Position numbers and translations under genes: made by a program. Of a stretch of 64,000 nt of DNA, positions 47,421 to 58,910 are shown one piece after another (position 1 is the first letter of the stretch; every line of letters begins with the position of its first letter). Below the pieces are notes generated by a model, which was given only the letters and a program-made list of their open reading frames with translations, ran no database searches and had not been told where the DNA came from. The DNA is from Larix kaempferi (lineage: Eukaryota; Streptophyta; Pinopsida; Pinales; Pinaceae). Where the stretch lies: positions 15,234,001 through 15,298,000 of the forward strand of contig BSBM01000779.1 of the NCBI GenBank assembly GCA_027924585.1, written 5' to 3'.

Positions 47421-48431
47421 TTGGGTGGAAGCAATAGTGGGCCTAGTTAGGATGAAGCCTTGAATTTTGTAAGTGAGCCTTGAGATGGCGTAAACATTGT
47501 TATGGCCACAACTTACAATGTGTTTGTATCCCAAATGAAGAAAATCAAGGACAAGAGCATAGAACTTGAGGAAGTAATTAAGAGTTTTTCTTGAAAATGC
47601 TCCCAAGAGGAAATAAGGGGGAAAATACAAGCTAATGATTTCACAACTTACCAAAGGCGAGGTAAGGAAAAATAGAAGGAACTAAAAACACAAAACACAA
47701 ATCAAAATGTTTTTGGTTGGCTAGACAAGTCAATTGATAAAAGTAAATAAAGCCTCCACATCTATAAAAGTCAATGCATGTGCCTTTGGAAATTTAGATA
47801 TTGATTTGAGCCAACATTTCAATAAGGCACATGTCTCAGTCCCTCTCTTGTAGTTGATGAAATTCCCTTTCCTAAGTAAGCAAGCTAAGAAGATCCTAGG
47901 TCTTGAGGAAGTTGTTCAGGAAATCCCTTAGGATGCCCCCATAGTCTTGCAAACAATGAAATAAGGAGGAACAAACGATAGTAACAATCCTTTCTTTGTA
48001 TCATTGGTGATGAATGATCTTACTACATAATTGCATCTTACATTAAAGAGCATCCAATAATGTTATGCCCTTGACAATCATGAATCTATTAGGCCTTGAG
48101 ACTACTTGTCCTTACTGAAATGTTTGTGCAATGGACTCTAGGGAAATCAAGGTCTTAGGATTGATCAAGGATTTAAAGGTTAATCTACAACATATCCAAA
48201 CATCTTTGTCTTGATGGATATAGTTGAGATTGATGTCTCGACCTCATAGGGAATGCCTTTATCAAGAAAATGAGCTACTAGTTTGGGACATAGTTTGCAA
48301 ATGGATTTATGTTATTCTACTATCCCAACTTGTGAAGGGATGCATGTTACTTTACAATGAGAACCTCCTAGGAAGTATCACATGGAGGACCCCAATGGGC
48401 CAATGAACAATTTCATTACCTACATGATGGC

Positions 48432-48983
48432 TTGGGAAACTATGAAATTATATCCCATACTGTAGCCCTAGAAACCTATCTTGAAATCCTAGAACAAGCG
48501 AAAGAGGAAAATCTTAAGGAAAAGAAAGAGACTAAGTTTGAAAAGGCAAGAAATAGGAAAATGAACTTTGATGGGGCTCATTCTAGAATGAGTGCTAGTG
48601 CTAACATAGTCTCTACTACCAAAGGTGAAACTATGATCTACTCTTATCATTTGGAGTTTGACTCCATGAATAATGTGGTTGATTATGAAGCCTTGCTCCT
48701 AGGATTGGAATTAGTAAGAGACATGGGTATCAAGGTGTTGGAGGTTATAGGTGATTATGATCTAGTAGTTTTGTAGGTGAAGAATCAATTCACTACAAAG
48801 AATGATAGGCTAAAATGCTATAGACATGCTATGTGGGGCACCGATGAAATTTTCAATGTGTTTTCGATCAAAGAAGTCTCTAAGGAAGAGAACACTTTAG
48901 TTGAAGCCTTGGCTATAGCAACCTCAACCCTTCAACCTTGTGAAATCCTAATAATTGGGAAAAGTAAAATGGAGATTGTTTAG
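48432..48983 (+). pseudogene. Gypsy G RNase H-like domain located before RT
   Basis: MNFDGAHSRMSASANIV, then VVDYEALLLGLELVRDMGIK, VIGDYDLVVL and a degenerate NTLVEALAIATS correspond to the FDGA, YEAL, GDS and DAL blocks of the extra (RVT_3/archaeal-type) RNase H of some plant Ty3 elements. One in-frame TAG stands at about 48,774. It lies about 150 bp upstream of the RT start. In the Tat group this extra domain usually follows the ordinary RNase H. Confidence 0.75.
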
Positions 48984-49127
48984 GCCCTCCATTCTTGATA
49001 ACTTTGAGCATTGGCAACTTTTCCATGATCACTCACATATTGTGAGATTCATGAATAATTGCAAGATTTTTCCAACTATGAGGTTGAATGGTGAGCTAAA
49101 GGGAATGAAACCCAAGGGATTGAAAAT

Positions 49128-50450
49128 ATGAAAGACAAAAAATACCCCATAGGTCTTGTCCCTTTGGAGAAAGCATTTGATAGAGGTGATGTTTATAAAC
49201 CAAAGAAAGAATCTAGTAAGATTGAGAATTACATCGAGGTAAACATTGGCTTAGAGGCAAGCCCTAAGATTATTATACTTGGGAAGAATGCCAGTTTGGA
49301 GGAAAGGAGAGGCATTGAAAATCTAATAAAGGAGTATAGGGATGTGTTTATGTGGTCATATGTTGATTTAAAGGCATATCACGAATATGTCATTCAACAC
49401 ACTATCCATTTGAAGGAAGGTTCCAAGCCCTTTAGGTTAGAATTTGAGGTGAATCAATCCAAATCTAACCCCTCTTATCAAAAAAGAATTGGAGAAAATG
49501 TTGGAAGGCAAAATTATTTTTCCAACGAGACATTATGAGTGGGTAGAAAATTTGTTGGTTGCGAGGAAAACAAATGGTGAGGAATGATGGATTTTTGGGT
49601 ATAATCAAATGCTTGTTAACTTGAAGAAGACAAACCAAAGACAACATTCATTACTCCTTGGGGGATATATGAATATCTTAGGATGCCCTTTGGATTAATG
49701 AAGACATGATCCTTTTTCTAGTGAGCAATGGACTTTTCTTTTTGGGAAGTCAATGACAAAATAATTGAGATTTACTAAGATGACTTGATTGTATTGTCCA
49801 AGGAACAAAAGGATCACATATGTCATATTAGAGAAGTAATTGAGGGGTGCATGAAATATAAAATATCTTTAAACCCTAAGAAATTGATTATCGAAGTGGA
49901 TGAAGGAAAACTCTTAGGACACATGATATCTAAATAAGGAATCGAATTGATCCTTTGAGAATCAAATCTATCTAGCAAATCCAATTGCCTGCAAAGAAGG
50001 AAGCAATTCAATCCTTATTTGAAAAGAATCAATTTCATAAGATGGTTTTCCCTTAACTTTTTGGAAACCATGAAACCAATCTCTAATATATTAAAGAAGG
50101 ATCAAGATTTTAAGTGGAATGATGAGATTCAAAGGTGTTCAATTTGATTAAACATGCTATTGCCTCAAATTCAGTCTTAATTAGTCCTAATTATTCCAAA
50201 GACTTCCAAATTTTCTCTTTCAAATTTGAGAAAACTATTTTGGGGGTACTATTGCAAAAGAATGATCAAAACTTAGAAGAACCCATACCTGCATGAGCAA
50301 AACACTTAGGGATGCATAATTGAAGTACACAATAATGGAAAGCAGATTATGCCCTTGTGCAATCATTGAAACACTTTAAGAGCTATGTTGGTTACTCTAA
50401 TATTATAGCCTAGGTTCCCCATACAACAATTAAGAGCATTTTAACTCAAT
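49128..50450 (+). pseudogene. Gypsy G RT and RNase H, decayed
   Basis: The RT N-terminal flank has RGIENLIKEYRDVFMWSY and IQHTIHLKEGSKPFR (49,310-49,430). The catalytic region is near 49,770, where IYxDDLIVLSKEQKDH is readable with a stop at the x. KISLNPKKLI and GKLLGHMISK follow (49,860-49,935). RNase H traces follow to about 50,420. Stops and frameshifts occur throughout. Confidence 0.78.
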
Positions 50451-50719
50451 AAGATTGTATAGTTACCAGAGGAAAGCGAGCAACCCAAATTCAATAATAT
50501 GAATTATAAATCAAACCCACTAAGTTGATCAAAGGAAAAGGCTCAGCAAAGATGCTCATGGAGGGAAATGGAAAGGCCTTGGAAATGAATAAAGAAGAGT
50601 CCCCTGAGATGATATCCACAACATTAGATGGAGTAGAGAAACATGCATGGTGCTTGGATATAATTTATTATTTGAAGAATCTTACATGACCAGACCACTT
50701 AGTTGACAATAAGCAGAGG

Positions 50720-51880
50720 GACTTGAGAGTTAAAGCATCAATGTATTGTATTGTGAAGAGAGGATTGGGTTGGAGAAACCCAATCGGATTGGTCCTGCGT
50801 TGTGTAGATGATGTTGAACCACAACAAGTAATGACTAGCTTACATAAGGGGTTATGTGGTGGACATTATATAGCTATAACAACTACCCATAATATTTTAA
50901 GGGTTGTTTATTATTAGACCACAATCATTCATTACTGTCCATAGATTCGTGAGGACTTATAAATCTTGACAACATTTTGTAGGTAGACAGAAACTTGCAC
51001 CCCTCCCTCTGCAACCTGTTATAGTTGAGGCCCCTTTTAGGAAGTGGGGATTGGAATTTATAGGATATTTCAAGGATAATTCAATCAATGACCACAAATG
51101 GATCCTCACGATAACAAATGAATTCACAAGATGGGATGAATCCATATCCACCAAGAGATCAACAAATAGTATGGTGATTGAGTTCCTAAACGACATGATT
51201 ATTACCAGGTTTGGTGTTCCTGCCAAAATCACAACTAACAATGCCAAGGATTTTAGTTCAAGAGATGTGTTAGATTTTTTTTCAAGTATGAAAATGTCCT
51301 ATCCCACTCTTTGAACTATTACCCTTGGGGCAATGGTGTTTCAAAATCTAGTAAGAAAAACTTAATGACCATCCTAAAGAGAACTGTAGGAAATAATAAG
51401 AAGAGTTGAGTTAACAAGATTAAGTATGCTTTATGGGTTGATAGAATAACAAAGAAGGAAGCAAAAATAAAAATCCCATTCGAGTTAGTATCTGAGATGG
51501 AGGTAATATTCACCTAAAAATATTTATGTACCAAAATTTGTGGTAGTTTACCTTGAACCAAGATGTTGTGCATGAAAGGATAAATAAACTATTAGAGCTT
51601 GATGAGAATAGAAGAAAGGATTTTGACCATTTTGCAAAGATCCAGGAGAGACTTAAAGGTATATTTGACAAAAAAAGCTAGCCAAAGGGTGACTTGGTGC
51701 TTATGTGGAATAAACAAAGTGAGAAACCTAGGAAGTATGGTAAATTTGAGATCCTATAGTTGGGACATTATAGAATAGAAGATATGGTTGGTACTAACTC
51801 TTTCTTTCTTAGTCACTTGGATGGAGAGAAACAAATTTTGCCCATAAATGGGAAAAAATGAAACAATGCTATCATGATGA
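50720..51880 (+). pseudogene. Gypsy G integrase, decayed
   Basis: Zinc-binding part GLCGGHYIAITTTHNILRVVYY (about 50,850-50,915), core WGLEFIGYFKDNSIND-like (51,040-51,090), FLNDMIITRFGVPAKI (51,185-51,230), and NNAKDFSS for the second Asp block (51,238-51,260). Later pieces KYALWVDRI and PFELVSEME run to about 51,500. Many frameshifts are present. Confidence 0.8.
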
Positions 51881-52852
51881 TGCCTGACACCATGTGGTAT
51901 CCTTCAATAGATTAGAGTATGTGAGATGTATGTAGGTGATAGGTTTGGATATTTTGGAGTTCTCATGCACTCTCACATAGAGTACATGTCCACAGTTGGA
52001 GCCATATGTTACCCCTATACTAGTAGGGGTGATTTGATGATTAGATTAGTTTGTGATTCCATCACAAACTGCTTTCCATAGAGGAGGTTTGTGTATTTTC
52101 CCTAGATCATTGGTCAGAGATTTTCCCAACGTGATTAGATGGTTCTTGTGCCTATTGGATATGGTGTCATATGCGCTAGTGTTATGATATTTCTCAACCT
52201 CATTAACACTTGGGATGTTTTCTATGTTGATTTGACATGGGGTGTTACATTTATTCTTACATAATGGTTCATGACACTTAAAATTGTTATTTGTTATGAA
52301 TATGTGCCATGGAGTTATCATAATTTTACCTTAGAGAAGTGTGTCAACCTAAAGGTTAAGTTGTACCCCTAGAGAACCAAGTAGGTGCTACATAGATTTC
52401 ACAACTTTTTGCTTAGACATATTTCATTTCACTAGCCCTTTCATCCATTTCCATCAGTTTCCCCTTTGTACGTGATCTATCATTACTAATTCTTCATGGT
52501 CTAAATACTATTCCCATGTATGAATGCCAAAATCAAAGTTAGAAGAGACTAGTACTCTAAGGTTGATGTTGTTAAATCAAATTGTAAAGGACACGAGCAA
52601 TGCCCCCTTGCCAAAAGCTAAGTTCCCTATGTCCTAGGTTATCAAATCCAAATTTAAAGCAAATGGACAAAGCCAAAAAGGGACAATAAAATAAAGGGAT
52701 TGCAAAAAGAGGCATAAGCAAATGGTAACTCATGATAAGAAGTGCTCCCTTTCATAAGACACACATGTAGAAAAAACGTCTATAACCCCTATCTCTTGAA
52801 ATCCAAGGGGTAGCCCTATTACACTCAGTTGCTATGAAGATTAGCTTGCAAA
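51881..52852. other. Gypsy G interior between integrase and 3' LTR
   Basis: No gene or motif recognised. The segment is probably the 3' untranslated part of the element. Confidence 0.45.
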
Positions 52853-54490
52853 GACCCCCTTTCTTTCCCTAAGTATCACATTCATTCCATCACCCTCATC
52901 TGCCATAGGAATCTAGGTAATTTGCCTTGACTTAGGGGTTTTCACTTGTAATAAGGTTTAATTTAATGTTGGCCACACCAGGGTTAGTCTAATGTTCTAA
53001 TGGATAAAAAATTAAATAAGTCATTGAGGCATTAAAAGGGTGTAGTTAATTATTTCATATATTTTCTTCATATTTAGATGCATTTCCTAGTTATATGTGG
53101 GGTGACCCCCTTAGCACATATGTGCTTTAGCTTTTTACTATGGTTTGACATATTATGATGCCTAGGCCTATCTTCATGAGCACCACCCTTTCTCACACAC
53201 ATTTAGAGTCACAAATGGTGCCTAGAGGCTTTAGGATAAGGTCGTACCCTTCCTAAGTGATGGATGATGACATTTCCTTGGCATGTGGGAGTGAGTTGGC
53301 ACCTCTTTTGACTATTGATTGCACATTGGAGCATTGGCACAAGTTGAGAAGGAGTTTGTTTCAGACTTGGCATCATTGCACTGAGTGAAACGAGGTGCTC
53401 TACAGCCCAGTATGGGGGAGATCCTCTAATGTGATATAACGTTATAACGTTAGTAACAAAATAATATAACGTTAGTAACAAAATAATTTAAAAAATTCAT
53501 GTTGGCTCATAAAATAAAAAATTATGGAAAATATTTTAAAAAAAATCCATTTTGGTTCATAAAATAAAATATTATGAAAAGTAATTAAAAAATAGATGTT
53601 CGTTTATAAAATAAAAACTTAAAACTTAAACTCGGATCTATCAATCAAGAAAGATCGAATCTCTTGAGTTTAAATTTAAAAAAAGAAATACACCTCAAGA
53701 AATTGGATCCCTCTCGGTGCTTGATAGATACGAGTTTAAGATGGATCTTTTACCTACATTCTTGATGGGATGTCTCACATGTGCTACTCATTTATGAGAA
53801 TTTGTTACACATTTAATTGGAGCACTATAGGGTTTTGACTCTTTGTTGGATTGTGACCCACCACATGGCATTTAGTTAGAGTGGAGCGGTTCCTAGCATT
53901 TATTTCTTAACGATTACACTTGGAGGAGGTTTCATGCCACAAGTGCTACTCTCATGGAGGAGCACAATAGGGTTTTGGGCCACATTGATGATGGTTGTTA
54001 TGATTTTGGCCATGTCTTGAGGAGTGCTCTCTCTTTTGAGCACGCTTTTTATTTATCACATGTATTTGACACAAATATAGTGGTGTGCCCCACTCTTCTT
54101 GGGTAATTAGTTAGTTTTTTGAGGTTGGGTAGTCAAACCACCTCATAGTTTAAGCAATTTTTGACCATGTATAGAGGAGATTGCTCCTCCCTAGGATAGA
54201 TCTAGGGCCCAATATATTGTTGTTTTATTGTAGGGTTGTTGAGTCAAATATCTATATAAGAGGCTTCCCTCTCATTTATATCTGGTTGTTGATTGAAGAA
54301 AACAATTAAAACTTCCTTTGTCTCAAGCTGTTGTGGCGTTTTGGAGGCTAATAGATCTAGCTCATGATCAACAAGTTTATTGCTTGAAGGAAATCAATTG
54401 AAACACTCATTATTTTTCTATATGATTTAGTAATGTTATGATGTTATTTGCATTTGGCATTCCTGTAGGACCGCTTGTAGGTTCAACCTC
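52853..54490 (+). repeat. Gypsy G 3' LTR with an inserted segment
   Basis: Similar to 44,536-45,190. It continues through a TATA-like motif and LTR-like sequence to about 54,490. The 370-bp segment 53,378-53,747 interrupts it. Confidence 0.6.
53378..53747. mobile_element. 370-bp insertion in Gypsy G LTR, type unknown
   Basis: Absent from the left LTR, where catcatttacctac is continuous. AT-rich. It contains a 22-bp tandem repeat (from 53,444), about three ~50-bp units around gttcataaaataaaa (53,493-53,610), and an inverted repeat (53,625-53,644 and 53,721-53,740, one mismatch in 20). No clear target duplication. Confidence 0.6.
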
Positions 54491-55245
54491 TCATTTGATG
54501 TAGTATATTCTAGATCTTTAGTTGAAGGTGTATTCCTAAGAGTGACCCTTGGAAGAAATTATGCATCAAATCCAAACGTCTTAAGCCGATTTTGGCATGA
54601 GGTTTACAATGATTTCAAACCTAAAACCCTTTAAAATAGACCTTAGAGACCTATCATATTGACCCTATAAGCCCAATGATTGAAAGCACTTGTACTCTTC
54701 CTGAAACATCAACCCCAAAACTCTCAAAATCCACTTTTGTATATGCTTTCCCTTAGGAATCTGAAGATTACACTACAGTTGTTGTCATTTCTAGATTTCT
54801 AACCCTTTATAAGCCCAAGTTTTATTTATGTTCTAACATCATTTTACAAACTTAAAATTCACCAATTGATTTATGTTTTTTTTAATCATTTTATAACAAC
54901 TATAAAAACATAAATAAATTAGGTGTAAGTTGCACTTACACATAAACCATTTACTTGGGTTTGAGTTTGTTAATTCATTGCAAGACCATGTACTTATTTC
55001 TACATTCTAACAATAGATTTACAACAGTCTTAAAGTGATAATTAATTTACAGAGATCATTTTTGGAAAATGATTTTTAATTACTTGTGATTTTTGAATTT
55101 TTTACGACCACTTAAGACAATTTGATTTAAATTTGTCACTTCTTTAGACATCTATTAAGTGTATATTGCTTATTTATAAACAATTTCAAAGCAAGCCTCA
55201 TTTAGTTTTTTGAAATGGATTTTTTAATCAGTTAATTGGTTACTA
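54491..55245. other. No gene seen
   Basis: AT-rich sequence without coding potential or repeats that I recognise. Confidence 0.5.
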
Positions 55246-55813
55246 TTAGGGGAGTTTTGAGTCTAAAATGGGCTTCCTAAGGAAATAATAAAATAAGAGT
55301 TCTGAATTTTGGAGGGAAAAAATTAAAAAAAACTAGTTTTTTATAATATTTTTCACATATCTCCTTATCAGTTTACGCAATTTGAAAGTTTGGGCACTCG
55401 TTTGATGCAAAATTTAAATCCACATCCAACACATACCCACATGGCATACTTTTGAGGCACCCATGGCATGAAAAACAAAAAAATCAATAAAAAACGTATT
55501 TTAATACATAAAATATGTTTTTTTATTGATTTTTTTGTGTTCTATGTTGTGGGTGCCTAAAAAGTATATAGTGCATGTATGCTTTGGATGCGGTTTTGAA
55601 TTCCAAATCCAACAAGTGCCAAAACTTAAAATTTGGGTAAAATATAATAAAAAAAATGTAGTTTTTTCTTTTTTTCCCTCCAATTTGTTTTACAAATTTT
55701 ACCCCATGGTTGACAACATCATCTTGAATCCTACTGGTTCTTATAAAGTGAATTTTGATGGTGCTTTTTTGTTTTTGTTATGAGGCCCATTCTTGACCTC
55801 AAACTCCCCTAAT
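55246..55813. mobile_element. Long foldback (MITE-like) element
   Basis: Two arms of about 250-310 bp are inverted copies of each other around a centre near 55,502. The ends are attaggggagttt (from 55,246) and its complement aaactcccctaat (to 55,813). Within the arms ggcaccc, caaaaaaatcaataaaaaa and ttggaggg pair at matching distances. The right arm has about 75 extra bp (about 55,690-55,790) reading GSYKVNFDGA on the plus strand, a LINE RNase H motif. Target duplication not certain. Confidence 0.8.
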
Positions 55814-55959
55814 TGATTGTTTTATTGCTTAATTAAGCAATTTTATCCTCTTAGGAGTGACTTTAATCTCTTATCCTAATTCTGGAATGTGCATGTACAA
55901 ATTATAATATTTTGATTTCCAAATTACCTACTTAACATTATTTCATTTTTTTTCTTTCC

Positions 55960-57600
55960 ATTGGAAAAAAAACTTTTATATTCCATTATAGAATATACAT
56001 AAATAGGTCTATGAATTTTCAAGACTGACCCAAGACCTATCCAAGCTATACCAAGAAAGTACTAACTTCAATAATGAATTCTTCAAATTTTTTCTTGAAA
56101 AAACAAACCGCCTTGATAAAGAAGACCGCATAGCTCTGATCAGCCAAATTACATAGATAGAAACACAAAGATAAAAAGACTACCTTTCTCTCGATACATA
56201 AATCAAAACATCCAAATATAGAGACCTATCAACAACGAACATAAAAATGACACATTTTAAGAAAAACTAATACAAAGAAACTTCGAACTCATCATGTAGT
56301 TGCCCATCCTTATATTTTGATTCGATCAAAGTTCCTTCATTGAGAAGAAGAGCTTGTTTTGACAAAGCATTATCTTCCTGATTAAGCTCTCCATAAATAT
56401 GGTGAAAGGATATGTATTCAAACATGGCAATTTCCTCTTCCACAAGTGACATCAAATATCTTAGACAGATAATCTCGATTCTAGTCTTTTTTTTTTCCCA
56501 ATCAATGACTACCTTGGAGTCCCAAAAACCTATATCTTTTTACATCCGTTCGATTCTAGTCTTTTTTTTTTCCCAATCAATGACTACCTTGGAGTCCCAA
56601 AAACCTATATCTTTTTACATCCGTTTAGAGATGCACTTCTTAGGAGAATCCGCAACACCTGTAACTCTGCATGGGTATTAGAACCCCTTCCTGCCGCATA
56701 TTTCAAGAGGAAAATATATATGCTATTAATGTGAAAAACCGTGCCTGCACCACACATAGACGAGTGACCCTAGCTTGCTCCATTGAAAATACCCCCATGG
56801 GATTTCATAATTAAGATCCGACATTTCCAAATTCCTGTGTTTTTTAATCTTTCAGGCTACTTTAACATTCCTTCATCAATTTGATTCTAAGATGAGCAAC
56901 GATCGCAGGAGGAACAAATTTATCTTGAAAGATACACATATTTCGAGAGCACCAAATTCTTGAAAGATACACATACTACGAGAGCACCAAATCCAATAAA
57001 CGAATTGACCTACATTGCTTTAATTTTTTTTACAACCATGTCCATAATCCATTCCTGAAAACAATTTTTTATCGATTGTTTGTTCCAGCTTGACTCTGCC
57101 TTAAACTCTAGATTGACGTCCTTCCAAAATTCCCTAGAGTATCTCCAATCCAAAAAAAGGTGAAAGACTGATTATGCATCCTGAGCACAACGACTGCACT
57201 TGTTTAGGCTAGTCCATCCGCATTTTAAACCATTGTCCCAGGTTAATACTTTTTTTTCCAAAACAAGCCACAAAAGAATAATTGCTTTGAAGGGGGCCTA
57301 GAAGTTTCCACAAGACACTTTACCACTAGTCCTTATCACTTGCAAAATATTCTTCAAATTTTTCTGCATAGCTTAATTTAATAGTGAAATTTTCTAAGGA
57401 GTAATTTTTCGACCAAACTAAACAATCTTCTTCATGAGACAACCTGATAGCTCAGTGCACCAATTTCCTTAGAAAACATCTCCACTCATATGCGAAAACA
57501 TCAACTAAACCCAAATCCTCCACACTTACCCACTATTGAGTGTGTTCAAAGGCATCGATTGGACAAGCATTGTCTCTTAAGGAAAAAATACCTTGGACGT
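55960..57600 (-). pseudogene. LINE3: 3' part of a LINE ORF2 (zinc region and RNase H)
   Basis: Minus strand, heavily broken. LTWDNGLKCGW, CSRCAQDA and VFHLF at 57,165-57,250 match the zinc-binding segment. RNase H reads FNGAS.GHSSMCGAGTVFH (about 56,730-56,790), THAELQVLRILL (about 56,630-56,680) and HIYGELNQEDNALSKQALL (56,345-56,405). T-rich sequence at 55,945-55,985 may be the remnant of its poly(A). Only the last third of the element is present. Confidence 0.8.
56475..56624. repeat. 75-bp exact tandem duplication in LINE3
   Basis: 56,475-56,549 and 56,550-56,624 appear identical, including the 10-T run. It lies in the RNase H region of LINE3 and keeps the frame (25 codons). Confidence 0.93.
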
Positions 57601-57604
57601 GCAG

Positions 57605-57894
57605 TGTTACGAACCATTACACCAAAACCTAGAGATGTTTCTGAAGGTCTCCCACTAGGATCTTAACATCCCACCACGCTCCGTGGTCCAGACTTTGGGC
57701 TGGATGTGCGCCCGTACGATGGTGTCCCCTTTGATCCGTACGAGCCCCGGACGAACACTGCAATGCCGATGTTGCCACCCACTCTGTGACTCGAACCTGG
57801 GTGGAGGCTCTGATACCAAATGTTATGAACCATTACACCAAAACCTCGAGATGTTAGTGAAGGCCGCCCACTAGGATCTGTTGTTGCTGCAACA
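57605..57894 (-). mobile_element. TRIM/SMART-like miniature LTR retrotransposon
   Basis: Two short direct repeats, 57,605-57,668 (64 bp) and 57,821-57,894 (74 bp), both start tgtta and end aaca. On the minus strand tttggtatcagagc (57,807-57,820) follows the right repeat directly, an iMet primer site. A purine-rich tract (ggagcgtggtggga) precedes the left one. The interior is about 150 bp and noncoding. At 290 bp it fits the size class of TRIM/SMART elements. Flanking 5-mers do not match. Confidence 0.82.
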
Positions 57895-58069
57895 TCCTTC
57901 CCCAAAAAAATTTATATATAAAAAATGGGGCCCCTCCTTCCACATTTTTTGTAATAAATGTTCCTCTTTTCTTTGAAGCGTAGCCTGCTCCAATTTGGAA
58001 AAATTCGACACTTGTTTCCCAAGGAAGTTTTTTTCTTTCGATTAAATTTTTCTAAGGCAAAGGTCACCT
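57895..58069. other. No gene seen
   Basis: Short AT-rich stretch between the TRIM-like element and the minisatellite. Confidence 0.4.
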
Positions 58070-58620
58070 TTAGCCTTCGGCGCAAGTTTTAACCATAACT
58101 CTGCCGCTTTTGGCGATAGTCTTATCCAATTCGACCATCTTTGGCGCAGTTTCAAGCTTTATCTTGGCCTCTCTTTGCACAAATCTTAAACTTAAATTGG
58201 TCGATAATGGTGTGGAGGCTAAAGCTAACTCGGCCACCTTTGGCACACTTTCGGAGCTCATTTTAGCCGATCTCTTTGCGCATATCTTATCCCTATCTCG
58301 ACCGGTTTTGGCGCAATTGTTAACTATATTTCGGGCGCTTTGGCGCAGGATTTAACACTAAAAGGGCGACATGAAGATCCTTTGGGCCTTTTCTCGTGAC
58401 TCTTTAGCGCATTTTTCATTAGCGCAAACGTTGTGGTTAAATTCTCCGTCGACGCGCATTACTTATTCCTAGAAGGGCCGCCCTCATAACTATGCCTCAT
58501 CTTTGGACACAACCCTCGAGTTCAATTCCGGGCGCAGTCCATCATCGCAGGATTTAAGCCTAAGACCGCCGCTCAAGGCGCAAAAATTAACGATGCGATC
58601 GCCGCTTTGACGTAGCAAAT
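58070..58620. repeat. Decayed ~32-bp minisatellite with TTTGGCGC core
   Basis: From 58,079 to about 58,342 the core ggcgca or a near variant returns every 31-36 bp, about nine times. It is usually preceded by ggcc or gacc and a CTTT, and followed by a TTAA-type segment. Exact TTTGGCGC occurs at 58,140, 58,307 and 58,339. Spacing becomes irregular to about 58,620, where gccgct and ggcgcaa still recur. The units are too diverged for a young satellite. Confidence 0.72.
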
Positions 58621-58732
58621 CTTTTTTAGCATATGTGCAGATATGAGGTTGGTGGAGTCATTAATATCGCCTTGTGCAGATTTAAATGCCCGTAGCTTTG
58701 AGCCTCGTGCTCATTAACTCGCCAACCCATTC

Positions 58733-58910
58733 ACTCACGTGAAATTAATGCTCTCCCTATATACACGCACAGAACGAGATTTTGGGAATCATTCTAACAC
58801 TGCCAAGGGAGAACATAGCTCGCCATTCACCATTGGATCTCTGTTTGCACTATCGCTTGTCTCGGAATGCCCACTATCCACCAGGAGATACTGTGAAGTC
58901 AATAGGTAGG
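58733..58910 (+). promoter_or_regulatory. Promoter-like segment and possible first exon
   Basis: A G-box cacgtg (about 58,736-58,741) and a TATA-like ctatatac (58,757-58,764) precede sequence ending in tcaatag|gtaggt near 58,905, which resembles a splice donor. No ATG opens the frame that crosses it. It might be the 5' end of the region at 59,870. Confidence 0.35.

Larger units (their letters stand above)
44536..54490 (+). mobile_element. Gypsy G: old, heavily decayed Ty3/gypsy element
   Basis: Direct repeats at 44,536-45,190 and 52,853-53,880 (the right copy interrupted at 53,378) flank decayed gag, RNase H-like, RT, RNase H and integrase sequence, all on the plus strand. The right LTR probably runs on to about 54,490, with a TATA-like tatataag near 54,252, while the left one loses similarity after 45,190. 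Terminal dinucleotides and primer site are not clear, so boundaries are approximate. Confidence 0.72.

Noticed and set aside
52046-52321. Minus-strand open frame of 91 codons in Gypsy G
   Set aside because: No motif, antisense to the element and in noncoding interior; expected by chance in AT-rich DNA.
57600-57899. Target-site duplication of the TRIM-like element
   Set aside because: The flanking 5-mers tgcag and tcctt do not match. The insertion may be old or its ends rearranged.
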